Shown: one piece after another, positions 1 through 9,038 of the stretch | How positions within the stretch are numbered: position 1 is the stretch's first letter | Layout of the letters: every line of letters begins with the position of its first letter | Assembly: GCF_042680805.1 (NCBI RefSeq) | Contig: NZ_JBHUEM010000020.1 | Span: forward strand, 124,001 to 188,000 | From: Bacillus_CJ salitolerans | GTDB lineage: Bacteria; Bacillota; Bacilli; Bacillales; SA4 | Direction: 5' to 3' | Length of the DNA: 64,000 nucleotides | Made by a program: the position numbers and the translations under genes | The notes under the pieces: generated by a model | The model's database searches: none | What the model saw: the letters and a program-made list of their open reading frames with translations, nothing else | What the model was told of the DNA's origin: nothing

Positions 1-224
1 GAAAGAACTAGTACTGTTTTAAGGTTGATTTGTTTTTGCTTTAATAAGACATAAAAGCTTGAAAATGAACTGAATGTGTTTGAAAATTTATTGGTTGCAA
101 TAACTGTATGTATTGGAATTCCTAACATCAATAAGCTTGGCATACTAATGAGTCCACCACCACCGGCAAGAGTACCGATAAATGTTCCTGCAAATCCGAT
201 TAAGAAAAATTGTACCTCTGTCAT
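1..224 (-). CDS. TauE/SafE family sulfite exporter / permease (partial, N-terminus)
   Basis: Only the first 74 or so codons lie in the window; the gene runs off the left edge. The N-terminus begins MTEVQFFLIGFAGTFIGTLA, followed by a GGGGL glycine run and a PSLLMLGIP segment. This is the signature of the first membrane segments of TauE/SafE (DUF81) permeases, which are proposed to export sulfite, sulfoacetate or related anions. The ATG at 224 is preferred because a GGTGAT ribosome binding site lies about 4 bases upstream; an in-frame ATG at 239 lacks one. The substrate cannot be deduced. It is divergent from the SpoIID-like gene. Confidence 0.8.
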   Translation of the reverse strand, partial: MTEVQFFLIGFAGTFIGTLAGGGGLISMPSLLMLGIPIHTVIATNKFSNTFSSFSSFYVLLKQKQINLKTVLVL

Positions 225-534
225 TGTTATCACCAGCATTCTAAAAAATGTATGATCCGATTCATATAACCTAATCGTAACGTAAGACTACTAATAAGGA
301 AATGTTGTAATTATTATCAAATCGCATAAGTTAAACTTATTATTAAGGTGACAGTATATCAATTTATAATTGAGCTCTTTTTCTACTATTATCTGGCAGT
401 TATCAACTGGTGGGAGATAGTTGGATTACGATATAGTAGAATGTAGAATAGGTAAAATTAACTTATATTCCTTTATAACGACTTCTTTATACAAATGAAG
501 AATAAGGGACAATAAACTAGAAAAAAATAAGCCC
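225..534. other. intergenic region between divergent genes
   Basis: This AT-rich 310-bp stretch separates the TauE/SafE gene from the SpoIID-like gene. It must hold both promoters, but I see no convincing -35/-10 pair, no strong hairpin and no ORF with a ribosome binding site. Confidence 0.4.
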
Positions 535-1818
535 ATGAGATACTTTCTAATGTTACCATTATTTTTTCTATTTTTTGTATTGCCTACAGATATACAGGCT
601 GAGGAAATCATTAAAGTAAGACTTGTGAATTATGTTGGGGATCCTACAAAGATTACACTTGAGATGAAAGGAGACTATGTTTCATTAGATCCAACTTTAA
701 CATTAATTGAAGGGGTAAAGTATGCATTGTTTGTAGACAATGACCATCTCACCTTAGTTGGAGGGGGAGATACACAGATAATTGTAGACTCATTGGTACT
801 TGTTCCAAGAACCTATAATGAACAACATCAAATTCTAGTTAATGATCGCCCGTATCTTGGTGCTATTGAATTCAAGATAGAACAAGATCATATCCGTCCG
901 ATTAATCAACTTCCTTTAGAAGATTATTTAAAAGGAGTTGTACCTTTTGAAGTTTACCCTTCATGGGGAATAGAGACACTAAAAGCTCAAGCAATAGCAG
1001 CGAGGACTTATGCTGTTACCCAATTAAAGCAAAATATAGATGATACGATTCAGTTTCAGGTATACGGAGGTTTCGACTGGAAGCCGAATACGTCTAAAGC
1101 TGTGGATGAAACGAAAGGTGAAATTATAACCTATCATAATAAACCAATTGAAGCCTTTTATTCCGCTAGCAATGGAGGTAAAACGGAAAGTAACGCTCAT
1201 GTTTGGGGGGGGAAATCCATTTCCTACTATCCAATTAAGGATGATCCATATGATCCTACTCATCCTTGGGAGTTTGTTCTCCATAAACACCAACTTGATC
1301 TAGAGAGTATAAATTGGGACCATCAACAAATGTGGGAATCACTGCAAGAAAAAGATAAGCAAATCACAACAACAATGAAAAGATGGCTAAACAAAAATGG
1401 CTATGTAGGAGAGATTAAAATAATCTCTATCCCAACCTTTACGGTTTCTGATAATAGATTAAATTCAAAAAGAGCCACACATGGGAGTCTAACCATCGAG
1501 TTTCTACAACAATTAATAGAGGGAACTGTCTTATATAATCAACTAACACTTCATAATGTTAAACTCAATAAAATAAGGCCGATTATTGGAGGGACGGTAT
1601 TTAAAAGTTATTTTATTGAGTCATTGAGTGAGACAAATGGAGTTTACACGATGAACGGTAACGGTTATGGTCATGGAGTAGGCATGAGTCAATGGGGAGC
1701 CAACACGATGGGACTAAAAGGAAAACCATATAAAGACATTTTGCAATTTTATTTTCCTGGTACAGAGATTAAACATACTAGTGAACTTGGTAAACAAGAA
1801 ACAAGGGAAGGTAGCTAA
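535..1818 (+). CDS. SpoIID/LytB domain-containing protein
   Basis: Exported protein of 427 aa with a hydrophobic signal peptide (residues 1-22, ending near DIQA). The SpoIID/LytB domain contains the signature EVYPSW followed by ETLKAQAIAARTYA. Glu139 in PFEVYPSW aligns with the catalytic Glu of SpoIID lytic transglycosylases, which cleave denuded glycan strands during engulfment. A C-terminal GYGHGVGMSQWGA motif, typical of the family, is present. At 427 aa it is longer than B. subtilis SpoIID (about 340 aa) and it has an extra N-terminal beta-rich part, so it may be a LytB-like amidase modifier instead. The ATG at 535 lacks a good ribosome binding site and an in-frame stop lies at 496, so the start is not secure. 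A terminator follows at 1870. Confidence 0.85.
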   Translation: MRYFLMLPLFFLFFVLPTDIQAEEIIKVRLVNYVGDPTKITLEMKGDYVSLDPTLTLIEGVKYALFVDNDHLTLVGGGDTQIIVDSLVLVPRTYNEQHQILVNDRPYLGAIEFKIEQDHIRPINQLPLEDYLKGVVPFEVYPSWGIETLKAQAIAARTYAVTQLKQNIDDTIQFQVYGGFDWKPNTSKAVDETKGEIITYHNKPIEAFYSASNGGKTESNAHVWGGKSISYYPIKDDPYDPTHPWEFVLHKHQLDLESINWDHQQMWESLQEKDKQITTTMKRWLNKNGYVGEIKIISIPTFTVSDNRLNSKRATHGSLTIEFLQQLIEGTVLYNQLTLHNVKLNKIRPIIGGTVFKSYFIESLSETNGVYTMNGNGYGHGVGMSQWGANTMGLKGKPYKDILQFYFPGTEIKHTSELGKQETREGS

Positions 1819-1869
1819 AAATAAACGGTTCCGTTTCGATGGAGAAACATACGAAATAGAATTTTATAA

Positions 1870-1903
1870 GAAGATCAAATCGCATATGATTTGGTCTTCT
1901 TTT
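1870..1903 (+). terminator. Rho-independent terminator after the SpoIID-like gene
   Basis: The stem AAGATCAAATC pairs with GATTTGGTCTT (one G-U pair) across a 6-base loop and is followed by CTTTTTC. It lies about 50 bases after the stop codon at 1818. Confidence 0.7.
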
Positions 1904-1949
1904 TCCTGTAAGTTAATAAAGTTTCTGGTGTTTAGTTTATACAATGTTA

Positions 1950-2090
1950 CGTCTGGAACTAGCTCCAGCGCACAGCCACTCGAGGTCAAGTAAGCTGTCA
2001 TGAATTAATGGGAAAACTACCCTTTTTCATGAAAGAACATTTGCTCTGCCTGAGGCTAAACGGGCGCTTGCGCCTTTTGTACTTATGTTG
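1950..2090. repeat. dispersed Bacillaceae intergenic repeat, copy 1
   Basis: The block carries GCTCCAGCGC near its left end and an ACATTTGCTCTGCCTGAGG / TAAACGGGCG / TTGCGCCTTTTGT tail. The same arrangement recurs at 49438-49630. I recognise the theme (GCTCCAGCGC, CTCGAGG, GGCGCTTGCGCC) from many Bacillaceae intergenic regions. It has no coding potential. The sequence from here to about 2380 holds nothing else I can identify. Confidence 0.55.
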
Positions 2091-2383
2091 GATAAACGGT
2101 ACAGTCTTTTATCACTTCATAGTAGACACATACTGTATAGCAAGGTCTTCGTAAACTATTGATATGTCTATACCTATAACAACAATAATAAAATGCAGTA
2201 ATTAAGGTAATTATCATGTGGACTATTCATTCTATCCTATACAAAACTTTTAAAGACGCAGTTATAAAGATTAATTGTAAGTGAAACTTCTAACAGAAAT
2301 GATATTGAATTATGAGATATCCAATTTCCCTAATGCGCCTATGAAGCTCGTAATAAAGTGCTTTTTAACGAAAAGATTTACAC

Positions 2384-2440
2384 TTGACAAGTGCTGCTAT
2401 TCTGCGTTACTATATACCGGTAATTAGTATTACTTAATAC
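2384..2440 (+). promoter_or_regulatory. sigma-A promoter with palindromic operator upstream of the DUF1048 pair
   Basis: TTGACA (2384-2389) and TACTAT (2408-2413) are separated by 18 bases. Immediately downstream is a perfect 6-2-6 palindrome, GTATTA-CT-TAATAC (2427-2440), well placed to block transcription. In related genomes DUF1048 gene pairs usually follow a PadR-family repressor gene (from memory). No intact repressor ORF lies between this site and 2617. Confidence 0.65.
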
Positions 2441-2616
2441 TTGTGGTACAGAGTACTGAAAACTTGAAGAAGCCGCATTAAAGTATTTACTGGCAACGAA
2501 GTAGCAGCCCTCTAATTGCCTCGTCATTGATGCAAGATCGTGGGTTGATTAGCCTCAACGATGTGATAAATAAAAACTTTGCTGAACAGCTTCGTATCTT
2601 AAAGGAGGAGACTACA

Positions 2617-2970
2617 ATGAATTTTTTAGAAAAAATAACCGGTAGTGATATGACTAAAGAAATGAAAGGTTTTGAAGCACGAGCAACAGTCTTGCCAGCT
2701 GACTATCAAACTGCTTGGAAAGAAATTACAAGTAATCTCTGGATTTACGGAGATTTCACCGGTCGTAATCTGATGCCGATTCTTGACAGTGCCCTTGAAC
2801 TGCTTGAAGTTACGTCAGCAGACGGCCAGAGCGTCGAAGAAGTACTAGGAGATGATATTAAAGGCTTCTGCGCAGCACTTGTTGGTGACGAAGGCGCAAA
2901 AACTTATAGAGATAAATGGCGTGACCAACTTAACAAGAACGTAGCAAGAAAATTAGGAGGACTGAAATGA
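2617..2970 (+). CDS. DUF1048 family protein (first of a pair)
   Basis: Small cytoplasmic protein of 117 aa starting MNFLEKITGSDMTKEM. It is predicted mainly helical, with the conserved GDDIKGFCAAL segment near the C-terminus. DUF1048 proteins have no established biochemical role but often occur as tandem pairs with PadR regulators. The ATG at 2617 is chosen because AAAGGAGG precedes it by 8 bases. The open frame extends 30 codons upstream to 2527, and that part may be residue of a lost upstream gene. It overlaps the next gene by 4 bases (ATGA), indicating translational coupling. Confidence 0.8.
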   Translation: MNFLEKITGSDMTKEMKGFEARATVLPADYQTAWKEITSNLWIYGDFTGRNLMPILDSALELLEVTSADGQSVEEVLGDDIKGFCAALVGDEGAKTYRDKWRDQLNKNVARKLGGLK

Positions 2971-3299
2971 GTATCAAAAAAATGATCGAAGAAAAAAAAG
3001 AATGGAGAGCCCATGTTTCGCGTGTCAAAGATCTTCCACAAGATTACCAAATAGTCTATAAAGAGATCCAAAAATATCTCTTTAAAGTCGGTTCTGTTGA
3101 GCTAAACGAAGGTATCGGACTGCTTACGGAAATTCTCAGCTTCTTTGAAGAAGGGGCTTCTGCTGGGAAAGGTGTACTTGAAGTCACAGGAACAGACGTT
3201 GCTGCTTTCTGCGATGCACTGATTGAAGATTCAAAAACTTACGCTGATCTCTATCAAGAATCGGTCAATCAAAAAGTTGATAAGACTATGAAAAAATAG
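2967..3299 (+). CDS. DUF1048 family protein (second of a pair)
   Basis: Small cytoplasmic protein of 110 aa (MSIKKMIEEKKEWRAH...). It is clearly paralogous to the preceding protein: both share a region of the form LPxDYQ...W/YKEI, a central LLxxx segment, and a C-terminal GxDVAAFCDAL / GDDIKGFCAAL motif followed by a KTY..-rich tail. It is predicted all-helical with no membrane segment. The start overlaps the previous stop as ATGA and has GGAGG 8-12 bases upstream, so the two are probably made together and may form a heteromer. Function is unknown. Confidence 0.8.
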   Translation: MSIKKMIEEKKEWRAHVSRVKDLPQDYQIVYKEIQKYLFKVGSVELNEGIGLLTEILSFFEEGASAGKGVLEVTGTDVAAFCDALIEDSKTYADLYQESVNQKVDKTMKK

Positions 3300-3420
3300 A
3301 AGGAACATAGTACTTGACTGTAAAATTCTATCGAACTTTTCCCTAATTACTGAACTTACCTCCCAAACTCTAAAGTATGTTCGAGTTCGAGAAATGTCGG
3401 AAATAAAAGAAAGAATATAA

Positions 3421-3579
3421 ATGGAAATAATAATAAAAGTTAAGGATAATTCAAAGAAAAAGAAGTCCTCAGAGGCTGAAAAGCGTGAGGGTGAAATAAC
3501 CATCCAAATCAATCATATTAATATTTATCAATTTGGAAAAACCGAAAAACGGTACTTATATTTAAAAAATGAATTTTAA
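3421..3579 (+). CDS. small hypothetical protein, 52 aa
   Basis: The ATG at 3421 opens a 52-aa frame beginning MEIIIKVKDNSKKKKSS and ending YLYLKNEF. It is lysine-rich with a plausible beta-strand pattern in the second half. The only upstream ribosome-binding candidate is a weak AAGAAAGAA. A good Rho-independent terminator follows 28 bases after the stop, which favours a real transcript. I recognise no family. It could equally be a chance ORF in the tail of the DUF1048 transcript. Confidence 0.4.
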   Translation: MEIIIKVKDNSKKKKSSEAEKREGEITIQINHINIYQFGKTEKRYLYLKNEF

Positions 3580-3606
3580 TGTTGAACAATTCAATATAAA
3601 AACAGT

Positions 3607-3640
3607 AACGCTTGGATATAAAATCCAAGCGTTTTAAGTT
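3607..3640 (+). terminator. Rho-independent terminator
   Basis: AACGCTTGGAT (3607-3617) pairs perfectly with ATCCAAGCGTT (3623-3633) around a 5-base loop and is followed by a T-rich run. It closes the DUF1048 transcription unit. Confidence 0.75.
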
Positions 3641-3760
3641 TGTTATTTTGTACTGTTATTTGAGGAGTGAAGATGTCTGTGTGTTAGTATGAACTTTGAT
3701 CTTTTTTTTAATTATTTGCCACAGTATCGAAACCGTTTTAGCTAAAGAAGCAGCTTTATT

Positions 3761-5689
3761 TTATTCTTTTGGATTTTGGTAATTATACATTAATCGGTTG
3801 ACAGGTGTAAAACCTTCTGGGGTATAAAATCTTAATAAATCTCTGTTTACAAGTCGGTCGCTCAGTTCAAGTTGATATTTCACCTTACGTTCCATTTCGC
3901 TTAGTAAATCATTTCGTATGATTGGATACCCTGTTGCAGTATCGTAAAATTTATTATTTACTCTTGTGAAATTAGGGCTGACAAAATTACCATTTCGAAA
4001 AGGTATCAACTCCCGGTGTTCACTAGAAAAGAGATCTGTACCAAACAGTACAAACTCTTTTGATTCAACTCCTAATAAATGAAGAAGAGTTGGAAGTAAA
4101 TCGATTTGGCCGCTAAAGTCATGCATGAGTTCACCTTTAACACCAGGGATTCTAATAAATAATGGTACTCTTTGTAGCTGTGAGAAAGTAAAGGATGTAA
4201 CTTCTTCTCCTAGTACGAGCTCCATCGCTCGTTTATGGTTATCAGAAATTCCATAATGATCACCATATAATATAATGATAGAAGACTCATAAAGTCCATT
4301 TTGTTTTAATTGATTAAAAAATTGTGAAAGTGCTTCATCTAGATAACGAGCGGTTTGAAAATAATGATCAACCGAGCGATCTCCAGAATTATATGGCTGA
4401 ATTGTAGCCTCTTCTTCAGCAATAGGATAAGGATAATGATTAGATAAGGTTATAAGTTTTGCATAGAATGGCTGTGACAATTCTTCTAAGAATGGCATTG
4501 ATTGCTTGAAAAATGGTTTATCCTTTAAGCCATAGTTTACTACGTTATCGGGTGCCATATCGTAATAGCTTGAATCAAAGAAGTGGTCATAACCAAACGA
4601 TTTATATATCACATCTCGGTTCCAAAACGATTTATTATTTCCATGGAAAACAGCTGATGTATACCCATGTTGTTTTAATATAGCCGGAGCAGCTTGATAC
4701 GTATTTAATCCCTTTGTTGTAAAAACAGCCCCTTGAGGAAGTCCATACAGTGAATTATCTATTATAAACTCAGCATCTGATGTTTTTCCTTGCGCTGTCT
4801 GATGGAAAAAATTATCAAAATAAAAAGTATCTGATTCCTTTTTTAAAGAATTTAAGAAAGGAGTTACTTCTTCGCCATTAATTTTGTAATCAATAATAAA
4901 GCTCTGTAAGGATTCTAAATGAACATAAATAACGTTAAATCCTTTTCCAACTCCAAAGTATGTAGGATTTGGTTCAGCATGAATTGAGTTTGTGTAATGA
5001 ATGATTTCCGTAATATCATCGCTCTCAGCCATAGCACGTTGTGTAGAGGTCAACGTGCTTTGAACAACATCATAAAAAACATAATTGTACATACCTAAAT
5101 ATTTTACGATATAGTTTCGATCAAACATTCGTTTAAGCAATTGTGGACGGTCCGATTCAGCAAGTCCAATTGTTAGGCTAATCAATAAAATGGCTGTAGC
5201 GAATATGGTAATTTTATTAGACCGTTTAAAGGACCTTTTGGGGAAACCTTTTAACTGACTTGTAATAAGAACAACCCATAAGAAAGTATCAATGAAAAAT
5301 AGCGGATCATATGGATTGGAAAGAGCAAAGATACTTCCGCCTAAATCATGAAAATTCTTTGTCTGAAGCAGTGTAGGTAACGTTATGAAATCACTATAAA
5401 AACGATAATATAAAACATTTGCATATAAAATAAATGAGAGTAGAAATTGTAACAATAAAAGCATTTTTACAAAGTATTTATCTTGTATTAAGAATGAAAT
5501 GCCTAATAGTAGTAAGATAGATCCAAGCGGATTGATGATAACAAGAAAGATTTGTGTTTGATTATTTAAATCCAGATTAAATTCACCAAACTGTGTAAGC
5601 ACTGTCTTGAACCACAGCAAGAAGGAGACCCCAAAAAAGAGGTAAGATGGCTGGTTCAATTTGTTATGAATTGTTTGATAGAGCTTCAT
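3761..5689 (-). CDS. LTA synthase family protein (LtaS-type polyglycerolphosphate transferase)
   Basis: Membrane protein of 642 aa with about five N-terminal membrane segments (residues 15-180) followed by an extracellular sulfatase-fold domain. The metal/catalytic residues match S. aureus LtaS closely in place: Glu259 in HLESLQSF, nucleophile Thr303 in GKTSDAEF, and Asp477-His478 in GDHYG. An A-M-A motif at about 219-221 lies where LtaS is cut by signal peptidase, at the membrane/domain junction. The family transfers glycerol phosphate from phosphatidylglycerol to build lipoteichoic acid. B. subtilis has four paralogues (LtaS, YfnI, YqgS, YvgJ) and I cannot say which one this is. It is divergent from a ykoS-ykoT-like pair that may decorate the same class of polymer. 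Confidence 0.9.
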   Translation of the reverse strand: MKLYQTIHNKLNQPSYLFFGVSFLLWFKTVLTQFGEFNLDLNNQTQIFLVIINPLGSILLLLGISFLIQDKYFVKMLLLLQFLLSFILYANVLYYRFYSDFITLPTLLQTKNFHDLGGSIFALSNPYDPLFFIDTFLWVVLITSQLKGFPKRSFKRSNKITIFATAILLISLTIGLAESDRPQLLKRMFDRNYIVKYLGMYNYVFYDVVQSTLTSTQRAMAESDDITEIIHYTNSIHAEPNPTYFGVGKGFNVIYVHLESLQSFIIDYKINGEEVTPFLNSLKKESDTFYFDNFFHQTAQGKTSDAEFIIDNSLYGLPQGAVFTTKGLNTYQAAPAILKQHGYTSAVFHGNNKSFWNRDVIYKSFGYDHFFDSSYYDMAPDNVVNYGLKDKPFFKQSMPFLEELSQPFYAKLITLSNHYPYPIAEEEATIQPYNSGDRSVDHYFQTARYLDEALSQFFNQLKQNGLYESSIIILYGDHYGISDNHKRAMELVLGEEVTSFTFSQLQRVPLFIRIPGVKGELMHDFSGQIDLLPTLLHLLGVESKEFVLFGTDLFSSEHRELIPFRNGNFVSPNFTRVNNKFYDTATGYPIIRNDLLSEMERKVKYQLELSDRLVNRDLLRFYTPEGFTPVNRLMYNYQNPKE

Positions 5690-5892
5690 TCCTTCACCAA
5701 CTTTATAAGTGAACTTATTGAACTATTTCATCACACTACTAATTTTAGGTTGTCCCTTTAAACAGCATTTATGAAATTATATTATGAACACGTACAATAT
5801 ATGAACCAATAGTATTTTTTGTAGAAAAAATTGGATAATTCAATAAAACGTTGTAAACATTAGGATTATCAATTAATTAAGGTGTGGGAAGA

Positions 5893-7572
5893 GTGAAGGA
5901 AAATTTGTTACCGATTAGTGAGAGAAGGCTTATCTTTATGGCATTTATCATTATGAGCTTATATTTATCTCCATTGTATATTTTAGGTGAGAATGCTCAT
6001 ATTAGAGTCCACGACAACTTAGATTCTAATTTAGCATGGTACAAGGTTTTAAAAGAAAGTGGCGAATTATTTGGTTCACCTGAAGCAACGATCCCACAAA
6101 TCATAAATGGTGTTCCAAGGAACGCTTTTGGAACAGAGTGGAGCGGAATTGTTTGGCTACATGTACTATTTCCAACTATGGTCGCTTATGCATTAAGCCA
6201 AACCATTACAAGGGTATTTGCATTCATTGGTATGTATCTTCTATTAAAAACACACTTTCTTAAAGACCAAGAATGGAGTTACGTAAGAGTTGGAGTAGCC
6301 CTAGCATTTTCCCTTACACCTTTTTGGCCGTCAGGGATGTTAAGTACTCTTGGAATGCCATTAGCCCTATGGGCCTTTCTCAACATAAGAGCTCATCAAA
6401 ATACTTGGAAAGACTATGTAACATTAACTCTTCTTCCATTTTACTCAAGTATCGTACTAGGATTTTTCTTTTTTTTATTCGCTATGGGGGCACTTTGGCT
6501 GGTTGATTTACTACGTTTGAAACGATGGAACCTTAAATTTCTAATTTCAATCTTTTATATGACCTTTATCTATTTAATGGTTGAATACCGTTTAGTATAT
6601 TCGTTCTTATTTTCAAGTGAAGCAAATAGTCGTGATGAATATTTCCATGCACGACTTTCATTATGGAGGTCTATACGTCTTACTTTTAAAAATTTTGTGT
6701 TAGGTCATACACATGTAATGACCGTTCATGGGTTAATCATTTTACCTGTTACCTTTTTTGCTTTTTACATTATTTATAAAAACAGACTTTGGATAAAGGA
6801 AAAACTGTTTATCTATTTAATGATCCTAAACTTCATCCTTTCAACTTGGTATGCGTTTTGGTTTTACAAAGGATGGTTACCTTTAACAGAACGTTTCCAT
6901 TTCCTTGATACATTTAATTTTGCTCGGTTTCATTTCTTACGACCATTAGTTATTTATGTTGGATTCGCTCTAGGTTTAGCGATTATTTGGAAATATGCCT
7001 ATCAAAGTAAAAAGCTAGTTGTCTTTTTTTTAATTGCGCAGCTCTTCGTGTTGGGATTATTCAATGATGAGATAATTTATAGAAATAAACCTTCGGTAAA
7101 AGAATTTTATGATCCTAAATTATTTGAGCAGATTGAACAATACATCGGACTTCCAAAAGACGAGTACCGAGTGGCTTCCATTGGACTTCATCCAGCTGTA
7201 TCACAATATAATGGGTTTTACACATTAGACACATATAACAATTTTTATCCACTATCGTATAAATACAAATTTCGAGAAATATTTGAAAAAGAGTTGGAAA
7301 AAAATAAAAAAATTAGAGAGTATTTTGATGAATGGGGAGGACGTTGTTATATTTTTACAGATGAATTAGGAAAACATTATATGTTTTCAAAGAGGACGAA
7401 GAAAAAGCTTGAGCATCTTGAATTGAATATGATTCCTTTTAAAGAGTTAGGTGGGGCATACATTTTTTCAACAGTTCCGATATTAAATGCTGACGAAAAC
7501 TTCCTTACTTTAGATTCTACATTTATTTCTGAAACTGGCTATTGGAAAATCTACTTATACAAAACGATGTAG
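5893..7572 (+). CDS. YkoS-like GT-C type membrane protein (DUF6044)
   Basis: Polytopic membrane protein of 559 aa with roughly 10-12 hydrophobic segments and a C-terminal soluble part (from about residue 400). The early VHDNLDSNLAWYK motif carries acidic residues in the first extracellular loop, as in GT-C glycosyltransferases. It resembles B. subtilis YkoS, proposed to be the outer-face transferase of a three-component glycosylation system with YkoT. The next gene is YkoT-like, which supports the call. GTG at 5893 is preferred because AAGGTG lies about 8 bases upstream; GTG at 5884 would overlap that site. The acceptor is unknown, perhaps a teichoic acid given the divergent LtaS homologue. 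Confidence 0.75.
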   Translation: MKENLLPISERRLIFMAFIIMSLYLSPLYILGENAHIRVHDNLDSNLAWYKVLKESGELFGSPEATIPQIINGVPRNAFGTEWSGIVWLHVLFPTMVAYALSQTITRVFAFIGMYLLLKTHFLKDQEWSYVRVGVALAFSLTPFWPSGMLSTLGMPLALWAFLNIRAHQNTWKDYVTLTLLPFYSSIVLGFFFFLFAMGALWLVDLLRLKRWNLKFLISIFYMTFIYLMVEYRLVYSFLFSSEANSRDEYFHARLSLWRSIRLTFKNFVLGHTHVMTVHGLIILPVTFFAFYIIYKNRLWIKEKLFIYLMILNFILSTWYAFWFYKGWLPLTERFHFLDTFNFARFHFLRPLVIYVGFALGLAIIWKYAYQSKKLVVFFLIAQLFVLGLFNDEIIYRNKPSVKEFYDPKLFEQIEQYIGLPKDEYRVASIGLHPAVSQYNGFYTLDTYNNFYPLSYKYKFREIFEKELEKNKKIREYFDEWGGRCYIFTDELGKHYMFSKRTKKKLEHLELNMIPFKELGGAYIFSTVPILNADENFLTLDSTFISETGYWKIYLYKTM

Positions 7573-7589
7573 TAATAGGAGGGAATAGA

Positions 7590-8624
7590 GTGAACACACC
7601 GTTACTAACCGTTGTCGTTCCATGCTATAACGAAGAAGAGGTCCTTCAAGAAACAATGAAACAATTACTGATGTTACTCGAAACCTTGGTAAATGAAGAT
7701 CTTATTCATGAGGATAGTAAGCTGTTATTTGTAGATGATGGAAGTAAAGATAAAACATGGTCAATCATTTTTAAAGCAAGTATTTATCATGAAAAAATAA
7801 AAGGGCTAAAATTATCTAGGAATGTTGGCCATCAAAATGCACTACTTGCTGGGCTATCAACGGCAAAGAGATTTGCTGATTGTGTAGTTTCCATTGATGC
7901 AGATCTACAAGATGACATATACGTAATAAGAGATTTTATCGAAAAGTTTCATGAAGGCTATGATGTCGTATACGGTGTAAGGGATAATAGGGAAAGTGAT
8001 ACATTATTTAAAAGAAGTACAGCACAAGCATTTTACAAGTTAATGAGGAAGATGGGAGTGGACATTGTTTACAATCATGCTGACTTTCGATTAATGAGTA
8101 GACGAGCATTAGATGAGCTTGAGCGGTTTAATGAGGTGAATATCTTTTTAAGAGGTATTATCCCATTAATTGGATTTAAGTCAACATCTGTCCTCTATAA
8201 AAGAAAAGAGAGGATGGCTGGAGAATCGAAATACCCACTTAGGAAGATGCTTTCTTTTGCATTTGATGGGATCACTTCTTTTTCCACTAAGCCGATCCGA
8301 TTTGTACTTTTGCTTGGATCTCTATCCTTTTTTGCAAGTGTGTGTTTTGGACTATATTTTTTATTTTTAAAATATTTCGGTACCACGGTTTCAGGATGGA
8401 CTTCCCTTATTACCTCAATATGGTTAATTGGAGGACTACAATTAATTGCAATAGGTCTTGTGGGTGAATATATCGGTAAAATTTATAAAGAAACAAAAGG
8501 GAGACCAAAATATTCGATTGATATAGACTTATTAAATCTGCCACTTTCGAATCATTTGTTAAGTATAGGGGACGATGAAGGAGATTTTGCTTCCTTAAAC
8601 CTTGCTAACCATCGGATTAAGTGA
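7590..8624 (+). CDS. YkoT-like GT2 family glycosyltransferase (polyprenyl-phosphate sugar synthase)
   Basis: Protein of 344 aa with a GT-A domain: N-terminal VVVPCYNEEE, FVDDGSKDKT, and the metal-binding DADLQDD. Two C-terminal membrane segments follow (about 235-310), as in GtrB/CsbB/YkoT proteins. These enzymes load a sugar from a nucleotide donor onto undecaprenyl phosphate on the cytoplasmic face. After flipping, a GT-C protein transfers the sugar outside, here probably the upstream YkoS-like protein. GTG at 7590 is chosen because GGAGGG lies 6 bases upstream; the open frame from 7542 overlaps the previous gene. The genes are 17 bases apart and probably form an operon. Confidence 0.85.
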   Translation: MNTPLLTVVVPCYNEEEVLQETMKQLLMLLETLVNEDLIHEDSKLLFVDDGSKDKTWSIIFKASIYHEKIKGLKLSRNVGHQNALLAGLSTAKRFADCVVSIDADLQDDIYVIRDFIEKFHEGYDVVYGVRDNRESDTLFKRSTAQAFYKLMRKMGVDIVYNHADFRLMSRRALDELERFNEVNIFLRGIIPLIGFKSTSVLYKRKERMAGESKYPLRKMLSFAFDGITSFSTKPIRFVLLLGSLSFFASVCFGLYFLFLKYFGTTVSGWTSLITSIWLIGGLQLIAIGLVGEYIGKIYKETKGRPKYSIDIDLLNLPLSNHLLSIGDDEGDFASLNLANHRIK

Positions 8625-8675
8625 AGTAATTTTGAGAATCGCCTAAAAAAAAAGTAAATGATCTTTTACTGTGAG

Positions 8676-8722
8676 ATGGTTCTCATAACTCTTATCAAGG
8701 GGTGGGAACCATTTTGATTTTT
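8676..8722 (+). terminator. possible terminator after the ykoST-like pair
   Basis: ATGGTTCTC (8676-8684) pairs imperfectly with GGGAACCAT (8704-8712), followed by TTTTGATTTTTAT. The loop is long and one pair is mismatched, so this is a weak candidate. Confidence 0.4.
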
Positions 8723-8797
8723 ATCACTATCTTGGCGGTAGACAACTAATATGGGAAGTGTAGGAGTTTTTATTAGGTCCATAGAAGAGGGGAGCGA

Positions 8798-8926
8798 ATG
8801 GACAAAGCAAATATGAGAACTGTACTAGTTACAGGGAGTGCGAAGTTGGTCAGAAGGATAAAATCAAATAGTAGAAAAATTTCTTTGCTATTCTCATGGT
8901 GGAATGTGGACAAACCGAATAAATGA
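8798..8926 (+). pseudogene. remnant of an SDR/Rossmann-fold gene N-terminus
   Basis: The ATG at 8798 has GGGGAGCGA upstream and opens a 42-codon frame beginning MDKANMRTVLVTGSAK. This matches the first beta strand and the start of the nucleotide-binding loop of a short-chain dehydrogenase, but the glycine pattern stops there. The rest reads as unrelated residues to a TGA at 8926. It looks like a deleted and frameshifted SDR, although a real short peptide cannot be excluded. The remaining 8625-9038 interval shows nothing else I can name. Confidence 0.4.
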
Positions 8927-9038
8927 TACCAGCCCAATTTTAATAGGAACATAAAATAGTTTGAAACCTTGCAACACCTTCAATCGTAAAGAAATTGAAA
9001 TGATCTTTTGCCTAAAGATAGAATAGGAGTGAGAATAC

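Noticed and set aside
1781..1993. 70-aa open frame after the SpoIID-like gene
   Set aside because: It overlaps the end of that gene in another frame, spans its terminator and runs into the repeat; no ribosome binding site.
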